Shown: positions 52,701 through 64,000 of the stretch, one piece after another | Layout of the letters: each line of letters opens with the position of its first letter | How positions within the stretch are numbered: the stretch's first letter is position 1 | Source: Wuchereria bancrofti | Taxonomy: Eukaryota > Nematoda > Chromadorea > Rhabditida > Onchocercidae | NCBI GenBank assembly: GCA_005281725.1 | Contig: SSBO01000008.1 | Coordinates: forward strand, 4,070,676 to 4,134,675 | Direction: 5' to 3' | Length of the DNA: 64,000 nt | Translations under genes and position numbers: made by a program | Notes under the pieces: model-generated | What the model was told of the DNA's origin: nothing | The model's input: the letters and a program-made list of their open reading frames with translations, nothing else | Database searches by the model: none

Positions 52701-55318
52701 AATTTCATCATACATTTGTCTAATTTATTTTCACTTTTAATTTAATTTTTTCCTATCAAATTTTTATGAATTCTAAAATTTTTATTATTTTATCATTCTG
52801 TCTTATAATTAAATATTTATATAATTTATTTGTCTTTTACAAATTTGAAAAAAAAAAAAATCAGAAAAACAAATCAGAAAAAGAATTTTAAAGAAAATAA
52901 ATAATTAATTTGCAGTAAGAAAAAATTTGTTTCTTTATCAATTTGAATAAATTTAATTGATAATTATAACCCATTCAAATAATTTCCTCCTGTTATCATT
53001 TATCATGATAACAGATTTGATAAACTTGTTGGCGGAAAATGTATGGGTGAAGTGGTACGTGTTGTATTGGAAAAATTAACTCGGGCAGGTGTTCTATTCA
53101 GTGGTAAAGGTTCGGATGCACTCTTTCAACGTGATTCTTTCCCAACGAAATATATCTCTGAAATTCTTAGGTAAAAATTTATTTTTATGCAAAAAACTCA
53201 TAAGTAAAATTTTTAGCACAACTAGAATTTTAATTTCAATTTTATAAAAATTTAAAATTTTTTTAGGAAACAAAAAGAATTAATTAGCTGATTTTTATCT
53301 CAGAAAAAAAAGAAGGAAAATANNNNNNNNNNNNNNNTTTTTTTTTTGATAATGAAAGTAATTTTTAAAAATTTTCTTACAACATTTTTCATCTTGTACA
53401 TATATAAATAAATTTACATAAGTTTTTATACGTATATAAGTTTACACACGTTTATACGTGATGTAAGTGTATGTAAACTTATGCAAAATTATTTCATAAA
53501 TTTACGTTTATACGTATCTAAACTATATAAATTCACGTTTACACACGTATGTAAACTATACGTGTGTAAACGTTTAAACGTTTAATGAAATATTATGTAC
53601 GATAATTTATAGTTTTTGATTGCATACATAAAATATCACTGCCATTCATTTCGCATATGCAAAGGTCAAACAAATCAAATTATCAGTAATGATTATGATT
53701 TTCGGATTTAATCATTAACTGATTCATTATTCCTTTTCTATCTGTCTCATTGATAATTTTATCACTGATATTGTGATAAGATATTAACACTTGATTTGAT
53801 ATTAGTATTTCAGTGATGAAAGTGGTTCATATGTAAATACGAGAGATATATTAGACGAATTGGGTATCGATAATTGCAGTTTCAGTGATATGTTAATTCT
53901 TCGGGAAGTTTGCGTTGTCGTTTCACGTCGATCAGCTAATCTTGGCGCTGCTGGTAAAATTTATTAAATAAAAAATTTTTAAATTATTAATCTATTCAAA
54001 GAATGCCGAAAAGAATTGCTCAAAAATTCTGAGAAATTTATAATTCATCGAGAAATTAGATTATCAGTAATTAGGTTCCCTTTTTATAGTTGATTGTTAG
54101 TAGAATTAACTTTACAATTAATTATGAGTAATAATAAAAAAGAATAATTTACAGTTGACAAATAAATAGAAATTAAACAAGAAATGAAATGAGAAAGAAT
54201 AAAAATTCCGGTAATTTATTTATTATCACATTTATCATTAATCATAACTGATTAATGATAACTACAAAAGGCAATAGAATTTTTTTTTTTTTAAAAAAAC
54301 AAATGAACAAATGATGCATAAATTTAGTTTTATTTGTTAAAAAGATTAAAAATCAATTGTGGAAATAGTTGAAAATTAAAAATTTATTATTTTTTTAAAT
54401 ATTTAATTTAAAATTTTATAGCAATTGCATGTGTGTTAAATCGTGTCCGAAAACGGAATATGGTAGTTGGAATAGATGGAAGTACATACAAGTATCATCC
54501 ATTTTTCGACTTTTGGGTTCATGATAAATTGAAAGAACTTGTCGATCCGGGCCTTAAAGTCGGCATTGCATATATTTCATTGATAAATTTTATCATCGTT
54601 AGATAATGATAATTATCATATCATTCACCAAATGTAATTATATCATACACATCATACATCGGTTTTTTTTTCTTTTTTTTTCTCTTTTTTTTTTTTTTGA
54701 AAATGGATGGAAAAATTGTTAAATTAATTGAAATTAAATTTTTCAAGACTAATTTCGATTGAAATGAATAGTGCTATATCATCATGCTGAAATGAAAAGT
54801 AACTTGCTAAATCGTTAATGATAACTACTAATATATTATTTTACTAATTAATTAGTTAGGGCTATTGTACAACAATAATTGATAGTAATTGATAATTACG
54901 AGTGATTTAATAATTTATCAATTCAATAGTTTTTATTTTATTATAAACCATATAATTTGAATTTTTTTTTAAATCATATAACTTAGTTTTAGAAAAAAAA
55001 AATTTATTTTTTCAGTTCAAATTATTACAAACAGCCGATGGTAGTGGTAAAGGTGCAGCACTAATCACAGCAATTGTTGCACGATTGAAAAAACGAAATT
55101 TAAAACAACAACAACAAGAACAATGCAAAATTGATGAGCATATAACAGTGGTAGAAGATAATGTTGCTAAGCAAATAACGAAAACGAAAGGAAATCGCGA
55201 ACAATTCATGAATGAAAATGAAAAAATTGATTTGGTGACAGATGACATACCAACTTATGACAGCTTTAATGGTGAAATAGAAAATAATATGATCGTCCAT
55301 TTATCCACTGATCATTGA
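49792..55318 (+). CDS. Hexokinase
   Basis: Eleven exons join in phase: 49792-49953, 50440-50599, 51015-51157, 51474-51607, 51732-51813, 52185-52287, 52459-52660, 53015-53170, 53814-53953, 54422-54558 and 55016-55318, giving 573 residues. It is a single-unit hexokinase: phosphate-1 motif AMDLGGTNLRV (114-124), FTFSYPCDQ, sugar-binding and catalytic LINDTVGT with D239, ATGTNASYMED (262-272), DTEWGGFGD with E297, GGKCMGE with E341, and the adenosine-region motif GSGKGAAL (482-489). The set of glucose contacts known from other hexokinases (N238, D239, N266, E297, E341) is complete. It phosphorylates glucose at the entry to glycolysis. Departures from the usual pattern are ATGTN for GTGTN and DTEWG for NTEWG. 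A charged, Gln-rich tail of about 75 residues after residue 498 is unusual. The start follows a gaatttag acceptor. Confidence 0.94.
53323..53337. other. Assembly gap (15 N)
   Basis: A run of N's in the intron between hexokinase exons 8 and 9. Flanking exons are intact and in phase across it. Confidence 0.99.
53390..53585. repeat. ACGT-rich inverted-repeat cluster
   Basis: Many variants of tttacacacgt, tttatacgt and acgtgtgtaaa in both orientations next to the assembly gap. The best pair is cgtttacacacgta (53536-53549) and tacgtgtgtaaacg (53559-53572), perfect 14-bp arms with a nine-base spacer, followed by the palindrome cgtttaaacg. Confidence 0.75.
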
Positions 55319-58300
55319 TCAATTTGATCACTTTGTTCAAATTATGCAAATACTCTTCAGTTATGCCATATTTAACTAATATTATCGAAATATCCAAAAA
55401 AAAAAAAAAAAAAGAGAGAAAAAAAAAAACTAAATGCAATGCCATTAAAAGCTACAAATCCTATTGAAAAATCAATTAAATTTTGAAATAAATTTGAAAA
55501 ATGGGAAAAATTTTTCAAAAAAATTAGAGAAAACAACAAATTTCACAAATTCATTTGCAATTGTATATTTTAGTTTTGTGTCTTTTCTTTTTCATTATAA
55601 CCTCACTATAGATATTCTAAAATTTCATTTCTTAATTTAACTTTTTTTTTTCTATTCTTAATTAGTTTAGCTTAGAAGCAATTATTATTTTGTTATTTAT
55701 TATTTTATTTACTTACTAAAAACAGGTTTTTTTTTTGCCCAATGAATTGCTATTTTATTTCCCCATTAAAAGCAGATTTTTTGTTTATTCCTAAGAAAAA
55801 TTCAATTGTAAATCTTACAATTCTGATTTAAAAAATTCTAATCAAAATTAATATTTCCTTATTCTGTTCATTTGACAAAAAAAAAAAAAATTAAAATTAA
55901 AATTACGGGTTCCAGTAAAGAAAAACTGTAATAATTACAATATTAATTACTTTATATATTTGTATACTTGTATATGAATTATTTAATCTTTTTTCATGTG
56001 TTTGTTTTAGTGTTGTAGAATTTTGCCATTTCGCGATAAAATTTAATAATAACTTTCTCAAAGTATCGCAACCTTAATTAATTAATTAATTCTCAAAAAG
56101 CAAACCATCTGTTTGATAATATTTCGGGATACTTAGTTTCATTTTTTTTTAAAGATATTTTCAAGCATATATATATATATTTGTTAAATACATAAATGAA
56201 TTGATTAATTTTAGAATTTGCGAGAAAAATTTTTTTTCGGGAATTATTCAAATTTGAAATTTCCATAAAAGTACGATTCTATTAATCAGTGAATAATCCC
56301 AAAAGAAAAAAATACATATTACTTCAAATCATTAGTAATTATTAATTAAGTTTTCTCGTTGGTGATTTAAGTTCTTAATTAAGTTATTAGTAATTGTTAG
56401 CAAAGTTATATAGTAATTATGCAGTTATTAGTAAAGTTATCGAAGCATTGTTAAATTATAGTAATTATATTATATCGGAATTGCGCTATTTATTAGATCA
56501 TAAAAATTGCGTAATACCGCAGGTTGAATTACATATTAAATCTAATAATTATGCAATATCGGAATCGAATTACTTATTAAATCATAATAGTTATAAAATA
56601 TTAGAATCGAATTACTTATCAAGTCATAATAGTTATAAAATATTAGAATCGAATTACTTATTAAATCATAATAGTTATAAAATATTAGAATCGAATTACT
56701 TATTAGATCATAATAGCTATAAAATATTAGAATCGAATTACTTATTAGATCATAATAGTTATAAAATATTAGAATCGAATTACTTACTAGATCATAATAG
56801 TTATAAAATATTAGAATCGAATTACTTACTAGATCATAATAGTTATAAAATATTAGAATCGAATTACTTATTAGATCATAATAGTTATAAAATATTAGAA
56901 TCGAATTACTTATTAGATCATAATAGTTATAAAATATTAGAATCGAATTACTTATTAAATCATAATAGCTATAAAATATTAGAAACAAACTATATTTTAG
57001 ATCATAATAGTTATAAAATATTAGAATCGAATTACTTATTAGATCATAATAGTTATAAAATATTAGAATCGAATTACTTATTAGATCATAATAGTTATAA
57101 AATATTAGAATCGAATTACTTATTAAATCATAATAGCTATAAAATATTAGAAACAAACTATATTTCTTTTAATTTTATAATCCTTTTTTCCTCACATTCG
57201 TAAAAAATTTCGATATATACTTCGAATTATTTTGGATTTCTTTATCATATTTACCATTTACTTCACACTCATTTACTTAACGAATCATTTTTTTTGATTT
57301 AAAAATATTTGATTATTCTAATCGATTAACTTTTACCGATGTTTTTAATTCGTATAAAATAAATTAAAAGTTTTAATATGCATTTATAAATGAAGTGCAA
57401 GAGAGAGAGAGAAGGAGAAAAAGAAAGAAGGGGAGAAAAACAATTCTGAATGTTAAGCAGAATTTAAACTTCAAAAATTTTTAAAATAATTTTAGAGCAA
57501 TTATGGAGAATAATTTTATCTAAAAATTTCTAATTGCAATGTTCATTTCATAATTGATTGAAAATTGTTCATTTCAAATTATCTAAACTTTCTCTTCAAT
57601 CAATTAAACGTCAATTTTACAAGTTTTAAATTAATATTTGGGTTAAATTTATAAGAATAAATTTCTAATGTATGCTGTAAATTATTTTATCTTTTCAAAA
57701 AAAAGGAAAAATTTCGAATTCTTTCGTTTCTTTTTGATAAATCAATAATTTAAAATTGGTAAATATCATTCCAAAGCAGCTAATTATTTACGACAAATTT
57801 ATTCTGAACTTTCCACCTCCTTTCTCTGCTTAAATTGTCATCGAAGTAATTCTTTTGGACGAATGAAATATAATTGTAGAAAATTGATATTTGAATTCAA
57901 AATATTTTAACATTAAAATTAATCAAAATTTCACTCTAAGACTTATTAATTCACATATAGTTGGCAAAATATTGCAATATAATTTATAAGTAAGATTGAA
58001 TGATCAAATTAGAAAGAATTTTTTTTCAATTAATTGTTTTCTCACAAAAGTATTTTGCTTCGATGAATAGCAAAAATAATATTTGAATTAAAAGGAAACT
58101 CAAAAATTTTCATATTAAATTAGATTGGAATTTCATTCCAACACTTAATGATTTGTATTTTAATTTAAGATTTTTGGAAAATTGATATTTGGAAAATGAA
58201 ATGATAAACGTGTAAACAATGCGTAGTGAAATTTCAAGTAACGCTACAAATTCATTCTATAAATGTATGTATATGCTTCTTAAATGGTGGCAATATATCA

Positions 58301-59115
58301 TTTTTAAGTTTTTTTTTTTTTATTTCTAAATTTGTTTTAAAAATTCAAACAGTATTGTTCATAATTTTTTTTTAACATAATGCATTTTTTTAAATTTATT
58401 TAATGATTATTACTTTTTCAAAATTTTACTTTTTTCTTATCTTGAATTCTTCTTTCGTTCTTTTCCTAATTGCCATCTCCGCTTTTTTTTTCTATTTTCT
58501 AATCATTTTAATCAATTTTAATGCTATTACTCGTTTTATTGTATTTTTTTTTTTTTTTTTGATTCTTTCGTTTATTTTATTTTCATTTCTTATATTTTTA
58601 TTTTACATTTGAAAGTGATTTTATTGGAGAAAAAAGTGCACAAAGTAATTTACATTTAAAATATACAATTTGAAAAAATTAAAATTTAAATTAAATTGGC
58701 TTTGAATAGATGCTGAGGCAATTTGAATATTTTGATTAGTTTCATCATAAAACAACAAAATTAATAAGGAAATATAATAAAAGAAATGGAAAAGTAAACC
58801 AAACTTTTTTCTTTTTTTTTTTGATTAATTGAGAGATTTCATAATGAAATTATCATTTTACAATGAAATTATATACAATTTAGCAATCTTTCACATATGA
58901 TATTTTCTTATAATTTGCATAAAATAATTAAGAAAAAAATAATTCATTATTATTACTAAATTAATTGTTAGTTGTCAAATTTAATAATTGCAGTAAACAA
59001 AATGAAAGACTTGTAAAATAAAGCTAAACAAATTTAATTATTGTAATAATTGTCAAAATTTACAATAATTATTTTGAAAGTTTGATATTGTTGATTGAAA
59101 AAGTAGGTGCAACAT
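55319..59115. other. Intergenic region with one minisatellite
   Basis: AT-rich sequence between the convergent hexokinase and acetylcholine-receptor genes. Apart from the 42-bp array and a short GA tract near 57,400 I see no feature. The hydrophobic frame at about 58.4-58.6 kb is a translated T-run. Confidence 0.7.
56440..57165. repeat. 42-bp minisatellite, 14 near-identical units plus degenerate edge units
   Basis: Fourteen copies of a 42-base unit (containing cataatagttataaaatatt) run from about 56,590 to 57,155, preceded by about three diverged units of the same period. Because 42 is a multiple of three, one plus-strand frame stays open for 269 codons (repeat core NHNSYKILESNYLL) and one minus-strand frame for 204. 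Some copies differ only by synonymous changes (agc/agt, tta/cta), others by Asp/Asn. Units 9-10 and 13-14 share a variant (ETNYI), so a four-unit block was duplicated. The plus-strand frame has no ATG, so I treat it as a satellite and not a gene. Confidence 0.85.
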
Positions 59116-62100
59116 TTATGCTAGCGCAATTGTCCTATCATAAATAGTTGGCGCACGAAGAATAATAATAGCACTACCAATCATACATGCTGATGTAAAT
59201 AAAATTAAAAATATTCTATCCAACACCATCGACATATATTTCCAATCTTCAATTATCTAAAACATTAGAAAAAAATTATCACAATGAACTAATTAATAAA
59301 TTAATTCAATGATTAAATAATTTAAATCAAAAAAAAAAGTTTTCAATGCATTAAAATATACTTTGCTATTGTATCACAAATGATATCAATTAATTACATT
59401 TGTGTGCAAATTATCAAAACATAAAATTATCATTGTTTTTAATGATAATTATATCACAATTATATCAAAAATGATAATATGCCACTTTTTTATGAATTTC
59501 TTTTTTTTTCTTTCCTTTTTTGAATGGCAAATTTATTTATACAACTTAGAAAATATGAATAAAGAATAAAACAATTTTGCTGTATTGTTTTTTTTTTCAA
59601 ATTTAATTTATTGATTATAAAGATTATTAATATTATGAGAATGTTATTTAAATTGTATCAGAAATGATAATAAAAGCAAAATTATTTTAGTAATTTGAAT
59701 TTGTTAAAGTATTCAATTTGTACAAATGGAATAAACAGTTGTAATTAGCACTAATTAGCTACGATCTTTCTAATTTATCAATTACAAATAGCATTTGAAA
59801 TTTACATAATGACTAACCTGTTGTTTGTCTTCATTATCTTTTAAATGATTAGCAATAAATGCAATATTATCAACAGAATTTTGTAACATTGTCAGTTTCT
59901 GATGTTTACGTTTGGAATTCCCGAAGTGTTCCGGAAAATTAGACGGAACTCTTATTGGATATTCCTAAAGCATAAATTTTTAAAATCCATAAAAAGAAAT
60001 GATTGGAAATGAAATTGGAAATGGAAATAATGAAAACTATATGTATGAGGGAAAATTGATATAACGGAAATATTTGCCATTATATATTTTTTTTAATTTA
60101 ATTTAAACTAAAATTTCACGAAAAGAAAAAAACGAGGAAAACTTGAATTTAAAATTGAACTTTATATAGCATCGGTTCAAATGATGTTGACAATATCGTT
60201 TTTTGTTTTGTTCGTGATAACTGTAAATGCGATCGTTTTGTTATGATTACCTAAAATGAAATGATAAATGATATTAAATGAGAAATATGATAATATCTTT
60301 GAAAAATTTTTGTAGAATTTTTTTCTTAAATTTGAAAGAATTTACTAAAATTTTATAAAATTTTAATAAAAATTTGTTAATCATATCAGGAAATTCCTCA
60401 CTGTTTTATCTTAATTTCTGTGTTAAAATAATAATAATAAAATAACAATAATAATAATAATAATAATTTATTTCTTAATATTAGATATTTCTATTCTTTA
60501 TTGCGATAAAAATTAAATGAAAAATAAGAAAAAGTGAAGTGATATCAACAAAATTATCACTGATAAATATATGATTCAAAAAATTCTTTTATCAAAATTT
60601 CAAATAATTTAGCAATAAACTAACACTAATAATGTATGCATAAGTTTGGTAACATTAACTAATTAACTTAATTAGACTAATTAAATAAACATTAATTAAT
60701 GTGAACTAATTAGTCATTTATTATATATACATTTTGTTATTTATTTCATTAACTTTTAAAATAATAAATTTATCACATTTGATTCGCTGTTATCAGTTGT
60801 TGGTGATAATTCAATTCGTATTTGTGTTGGTCGTTGCATGCATAAATATTTGGGCAACCATTGGATGAAAAATTTTTTAGCCCATTGTGGCATTACATGC
60901 GTTGTTGGTGTTCGATTATGAACATTCTATAATTTAAAGAAAAAAAAATGGAATTAAATTTTTTTGCAATAAATTTAATAATAAATTAATAACTGAATGC
61001 ATAATTTAAAGTAATATATAAATTATTTCATTGAAATTTTGATAAATGCTTAAAATAAATATTAAGATAAATGCTTATAATTAAAATAAATTTATATATT
61101 TCATAAGGAATTTTTTTTGAAAATTTGTTGAAATTTTTATTCAAAATTTAGTCCTTTTATTATTCAATTTTTCAAGAAAAAAAGGAAATTAACAAAAAAA
61201 AAAAAAAAAAAAAACCGAATGAGAGAAATAAAAAAACAAATTAATTATACCAAAGTGATAACAGTGACAATAACTGATAAAGTGACAAGAACCATTGTAA
61301 ATAGCAAATATTTTCCAATTAATGGAATTACCAATGAAGTTGGTGGAGTTATTTCAACTGTAAAAAATTTTTAAATATTAAAAATTTCTTAATGTAACAG
61401 AAAATTGGACTAAAATAAATCTAAACAAAAAGGAAGAAGAAATTGTTTAAGTTCAGAAAGATCTAAAATTCTAATTTGGTTAACTTTTTTTTGAAGAGTT
61501 GGACATTTAATTTGGGAAATTAATATTTAATTGTAATTATTGTTTTACAAAAATTTTAAAATATTTTAACGTATATAGTTTTATTTTCTATTTATCAAAA
61601 TTATTTAATAAAAATTTTATTAAATTTTTCATATGTTTTTTTCTTTTAAATTAATTTTAATTATAATATTTTATTGTCTGGCAAAGTGCAAACATTTCTC
61701 AGTCATTAATTAGTGCAAATAAAAGCATTAAAATATTGATTAGTACTTTTTATATTCACTATTTGTTATTTTATTTTACATTTTGATTAATATAAAAAAA
61801 AATATTAATTACTATTTGCTATTTTATTTTACATTTTAATTAATGTAATACAAGAATTGAATATTAAATATATTCATTTAATTAATATTATTGTTAAAAA
61901 AGTTTCCTTTAATATTTGTAAATATATATATTAACAAATTATCGACAAATTCACATAAGAAAATATAAAAAAGTAACCATAAATTTTTTAATTCTGGTAA
62001 ATTGAAAAGTGAGAATTTGATTTAATTAATTTTAATTTTTGCTTTTAATTCTTCGCATTGTTATTATTGATGCATTAATTAATTGAAATAATTAGATAAA

Positions 62101-63736
62101 ATATTTCAATTTATTTAATTCATATTCGTATATGAACACAATGACTAAACATTTGAAAAGAATGAAAATTTTCAATGCGTGGCATAAATATTTATGAGAA
62201 ATATTTCACAAATATTATTTCTTCTTAACAAATTTATCAATGAAACATCAATTTGAGAACAATTTTGAATGATACATTAACAATGATAAATTCTAAATTT
62301 GCTATGTAAAAAAGAAAAGTTATAATAGTTTATTTGTCTTTTTTCCTGTTTCTATTGAAAATGAAACTTTCTCATAAATATTTGCAAGTTTTTAGCTGAA
62401 AAAAGAAACAATCAAAAATTTTTTTCAATTTTTCTTTATCTGAAGAACTTTTTTTGAAAAAAAAAATTATCAATGACTTATTCATTAGCAGTAATGATAA
62501 TATAATTTGATTGTGATATGATCAAAATTTCAACAGTTGGGTAAGAAATAATCCAAATAACGTAAATAGGTTACCTTACAGAGAAATCATACAGGTATTA
62601 TTGTTAAGATTAATTCACCTGTACTTTTATTTCATTTCAATTTCAATCAATGTTAAACATTTTTCGTCACTTCCAAATGTGCTCATTCCATGAACAGTAC
62701 AATACGATAATTTTATTTGAAACGAATAGATGGAAATTTTTGATAAGATTTCGCATAAAAATTTAATTAGTCCAAAAAAAAAAAGAATTTTTTGAAAATT
62801 TTTAGTGCATTATATTTTATCTGTGATTTTTGACTACCAAAAGAGAAGCTTTTTTTGTCTTTAAAAGAAATTAAAAAATAACTATTTTCAACTATTATGA
62901 ATGGTTTATTATTTTGAAACAAATTGCTTTGGTAAATAAATGACAAAACCGCAAGTTATACTATCAAATAGAATAATTTTTTAAATTTTACTTAAATAAA
63001 TTTATAAGATAAAATTTAGAATAATGTAACGTGAAAAAATTAAAAAATTGCTCATTTGTGATGAAATTTATTTAAGAAAAATTCTATTGAAATTTAGCGA
63101 AATATTAGGATAAATATTAAAATTCCATCTAAATTTTATTAAAATTTAGCAGAATATTAGAATAAATATTAAAATTGTAAGGATATAAGTTATAATGTAT
63201 ATAAGTGAAAGTTTAAAATACGAAATATGAAATTTGAATAAATTTAAAAATAAAATTATGTTATAGTTTTTGTAAATAAAAAACATACCAAGTAATAAAA
63301 AAAATACAGTTAATGAGATAAGAATTGATATGCAAAATGAAATCTTTTCACCACCATCAGATGGTAAATAAAATACTAATGCTGTAAGAAAGCTGAAAAT
63401 TTTATCATATTCAATGATAACGTTATCAAGTTTAATTTTATGCTAATTAAATTGAATAATTTAAGCTAAAATGTTACTTAAATATAAATTAATTTAGCTG
63501 ATCTTATTTAATTTAAAATTTAGTTACTGTTAGTTTGATACAAAATTAAAATAATATTACTTATTTAAATAAAGTTAAAACATGAAATTAGTCAAATTAA
63601 ATTTGTTAAAAATTATGTCATAGTTTACCTGATTCCAACAATTGGAAAAATGAGATTTACCGCGTAGAATAATGTTTTTCGACGAAGATGAATTTCGTAG
63701 GTGAGATCAATGAATGGTGATTCACAACATGAATAT
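59116..63736 (-). CDS. Nicotinic acetylcholine receptor alpha-type subunit, C-terminal half (5' end outside window)
   Basis: Seven exons join in phase: 63736-63629, 63392-63289, 61357-61251, 60926-60777, 60250-60161, 59964-59818 and 59256-59116, about 282 residues ending in TAA. The first visible exon carries [20 protein letters not shown], with the adjacent cysteines of loop C that define alpha subunits. M1 is [21 protein letters not shown]2 follows PSDGGEK ([20 protein letters not shown]), and M3 is [19 protein letters not shown], leading to [16 protein letters not shown] cytosolic loop of about 125 residues follows, then [20 protein letters not shown] (start of M4) and a short tail. It is a cation channel subunit of nerve or muscle; the family includes targets of anthelmintics. 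Which subunit (an UNC-38/UNC-63-like alpha is plausible) is not resolved. The ligand domain lies upstream of the window. The exon at 60250-60161 has a weak donor. Confidence 0.92.
63086..63176. repeat. 39-bp direct repeat, 52-base period
   Basis: Two nearly identical copies (63086-63124 and 63138-63176) around aaatttagc.aatatta and ataaatattaaaatt lie in an intron of the receptor gene. Confidence 0.75.
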
Positions 63737-64000
63737 CTCAAAAAAATATTTAAAATTTTAGGTTGGAAAATTTATTGAAATTAAAAAAAAAAAATTATTC
63801 CATCGCATTAGCTCGTTTTTTTCTTTTGAATTATTATTAAAGAGAAATTAATTTATACATAATTTTTTTTCTCTCAAATTATTTATTTTATTACAAAAAT
63901 GATTAATGAAATATCATTTCAAATCTTAATTAATTAATTAATTATTAATAGATGCAAGAAGCATTTCAAAAATTGCAGATAATTACTAATAAATAATAAA

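Noticed and set aside
58403..58612. Hydrophobic 69-codon frame resembling membrane helices
   Set aside because: It is a translated T-rich run and any such run gives Phe/Leu/Ile/Ser codons.
1..64000. CRISPR arrays, prokaryotic operons, rRNA genes, spliced-leader RNA genes, or autonomous transposon or viral genes
   Set aside because: None seen. Tandem arrays here lack spacer structure, and no reverse transcriptase, transposase or viral motif was recognised in the frames read.

Overview
The window is animal nuclear DNA, most probably from a filarial (spirurid) nematode. It is very AT-rich and carries about eleven multi-exon genes with GT-AG introns. Several predicted start codons lie a few to about 30 bases after a cag/tag acceptor, as expected for spliced-leader trans-splicing. 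The recognisable proteins are animal ones. Single and clustered N's show that it comes from a draft assembly. The species is an inference from composition and gene structure; no diagnostic marker was seen.

Layout. 0.2-2.0 kb (+): the 3' part of an unrecognised gene. 2.8-7.3 kb (+): two adjacent reading frames that together make a protein with two extended Tudor domains, the first one interrupted by stop codons. 8.0-11.1 kb (-): complete dynein light intermediate chain. 11.1-16.0 kb: no gene seen. 16.0-19.6 kb (+): an unrecognised four-TM membrane protein. 19.6-22.7 kb: no convincing gene, but strong hairpins and palindromes. 22.7-26.6 kb (-): mitochondrial ATP synthase OSCP subunit, with an unrecognised two-TM gene nested on the opposite strand in its third intron (24.0-25.5 kb). 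27.4-28.2 kb (+): CCDC86/Cgr1-type rRNA-processing protein, divergent from OSCP across a compact GC-richer region. 28.8-32.1 kb (+): translin-associated factor X. 33.0-38.2 kb (-): 4-coumarate-CoA-ligase-like acyl-CoA synthetase. 38.2-49.8 kb: a gene-poor stretch of microsatellites and minisatellites. 49.8-55.3 kb (+): hexokinase. 56.4-57.2 kb: a 42-bp tandem array. 59.1-63.7 kb (-): the 3' half of a nicotinic acetylcholine receptor alpha-type subunit whose 5' end lies outside the window.

The genes do not form one pathway; this is an ordinary eukaryotic neighbourhood. Loose themes are mitochondrial ATP synthesis, with the nested gene possibly co-regulated with OSCP, and RNA biology (TRAX, a Tudor protein, an rRNA-processing factor). 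I found no clearly novel biological system. The observations most worth following up are the Tudor domain split over two frames, the nested gene, a tRNA-derived SINE-like element, a perfect 20-bp-arm hairpin and a 42-bp repeat array that is open on both strands. All exon joins were worked out by hand from phase and splice consensus and have not been checked against transcripts.
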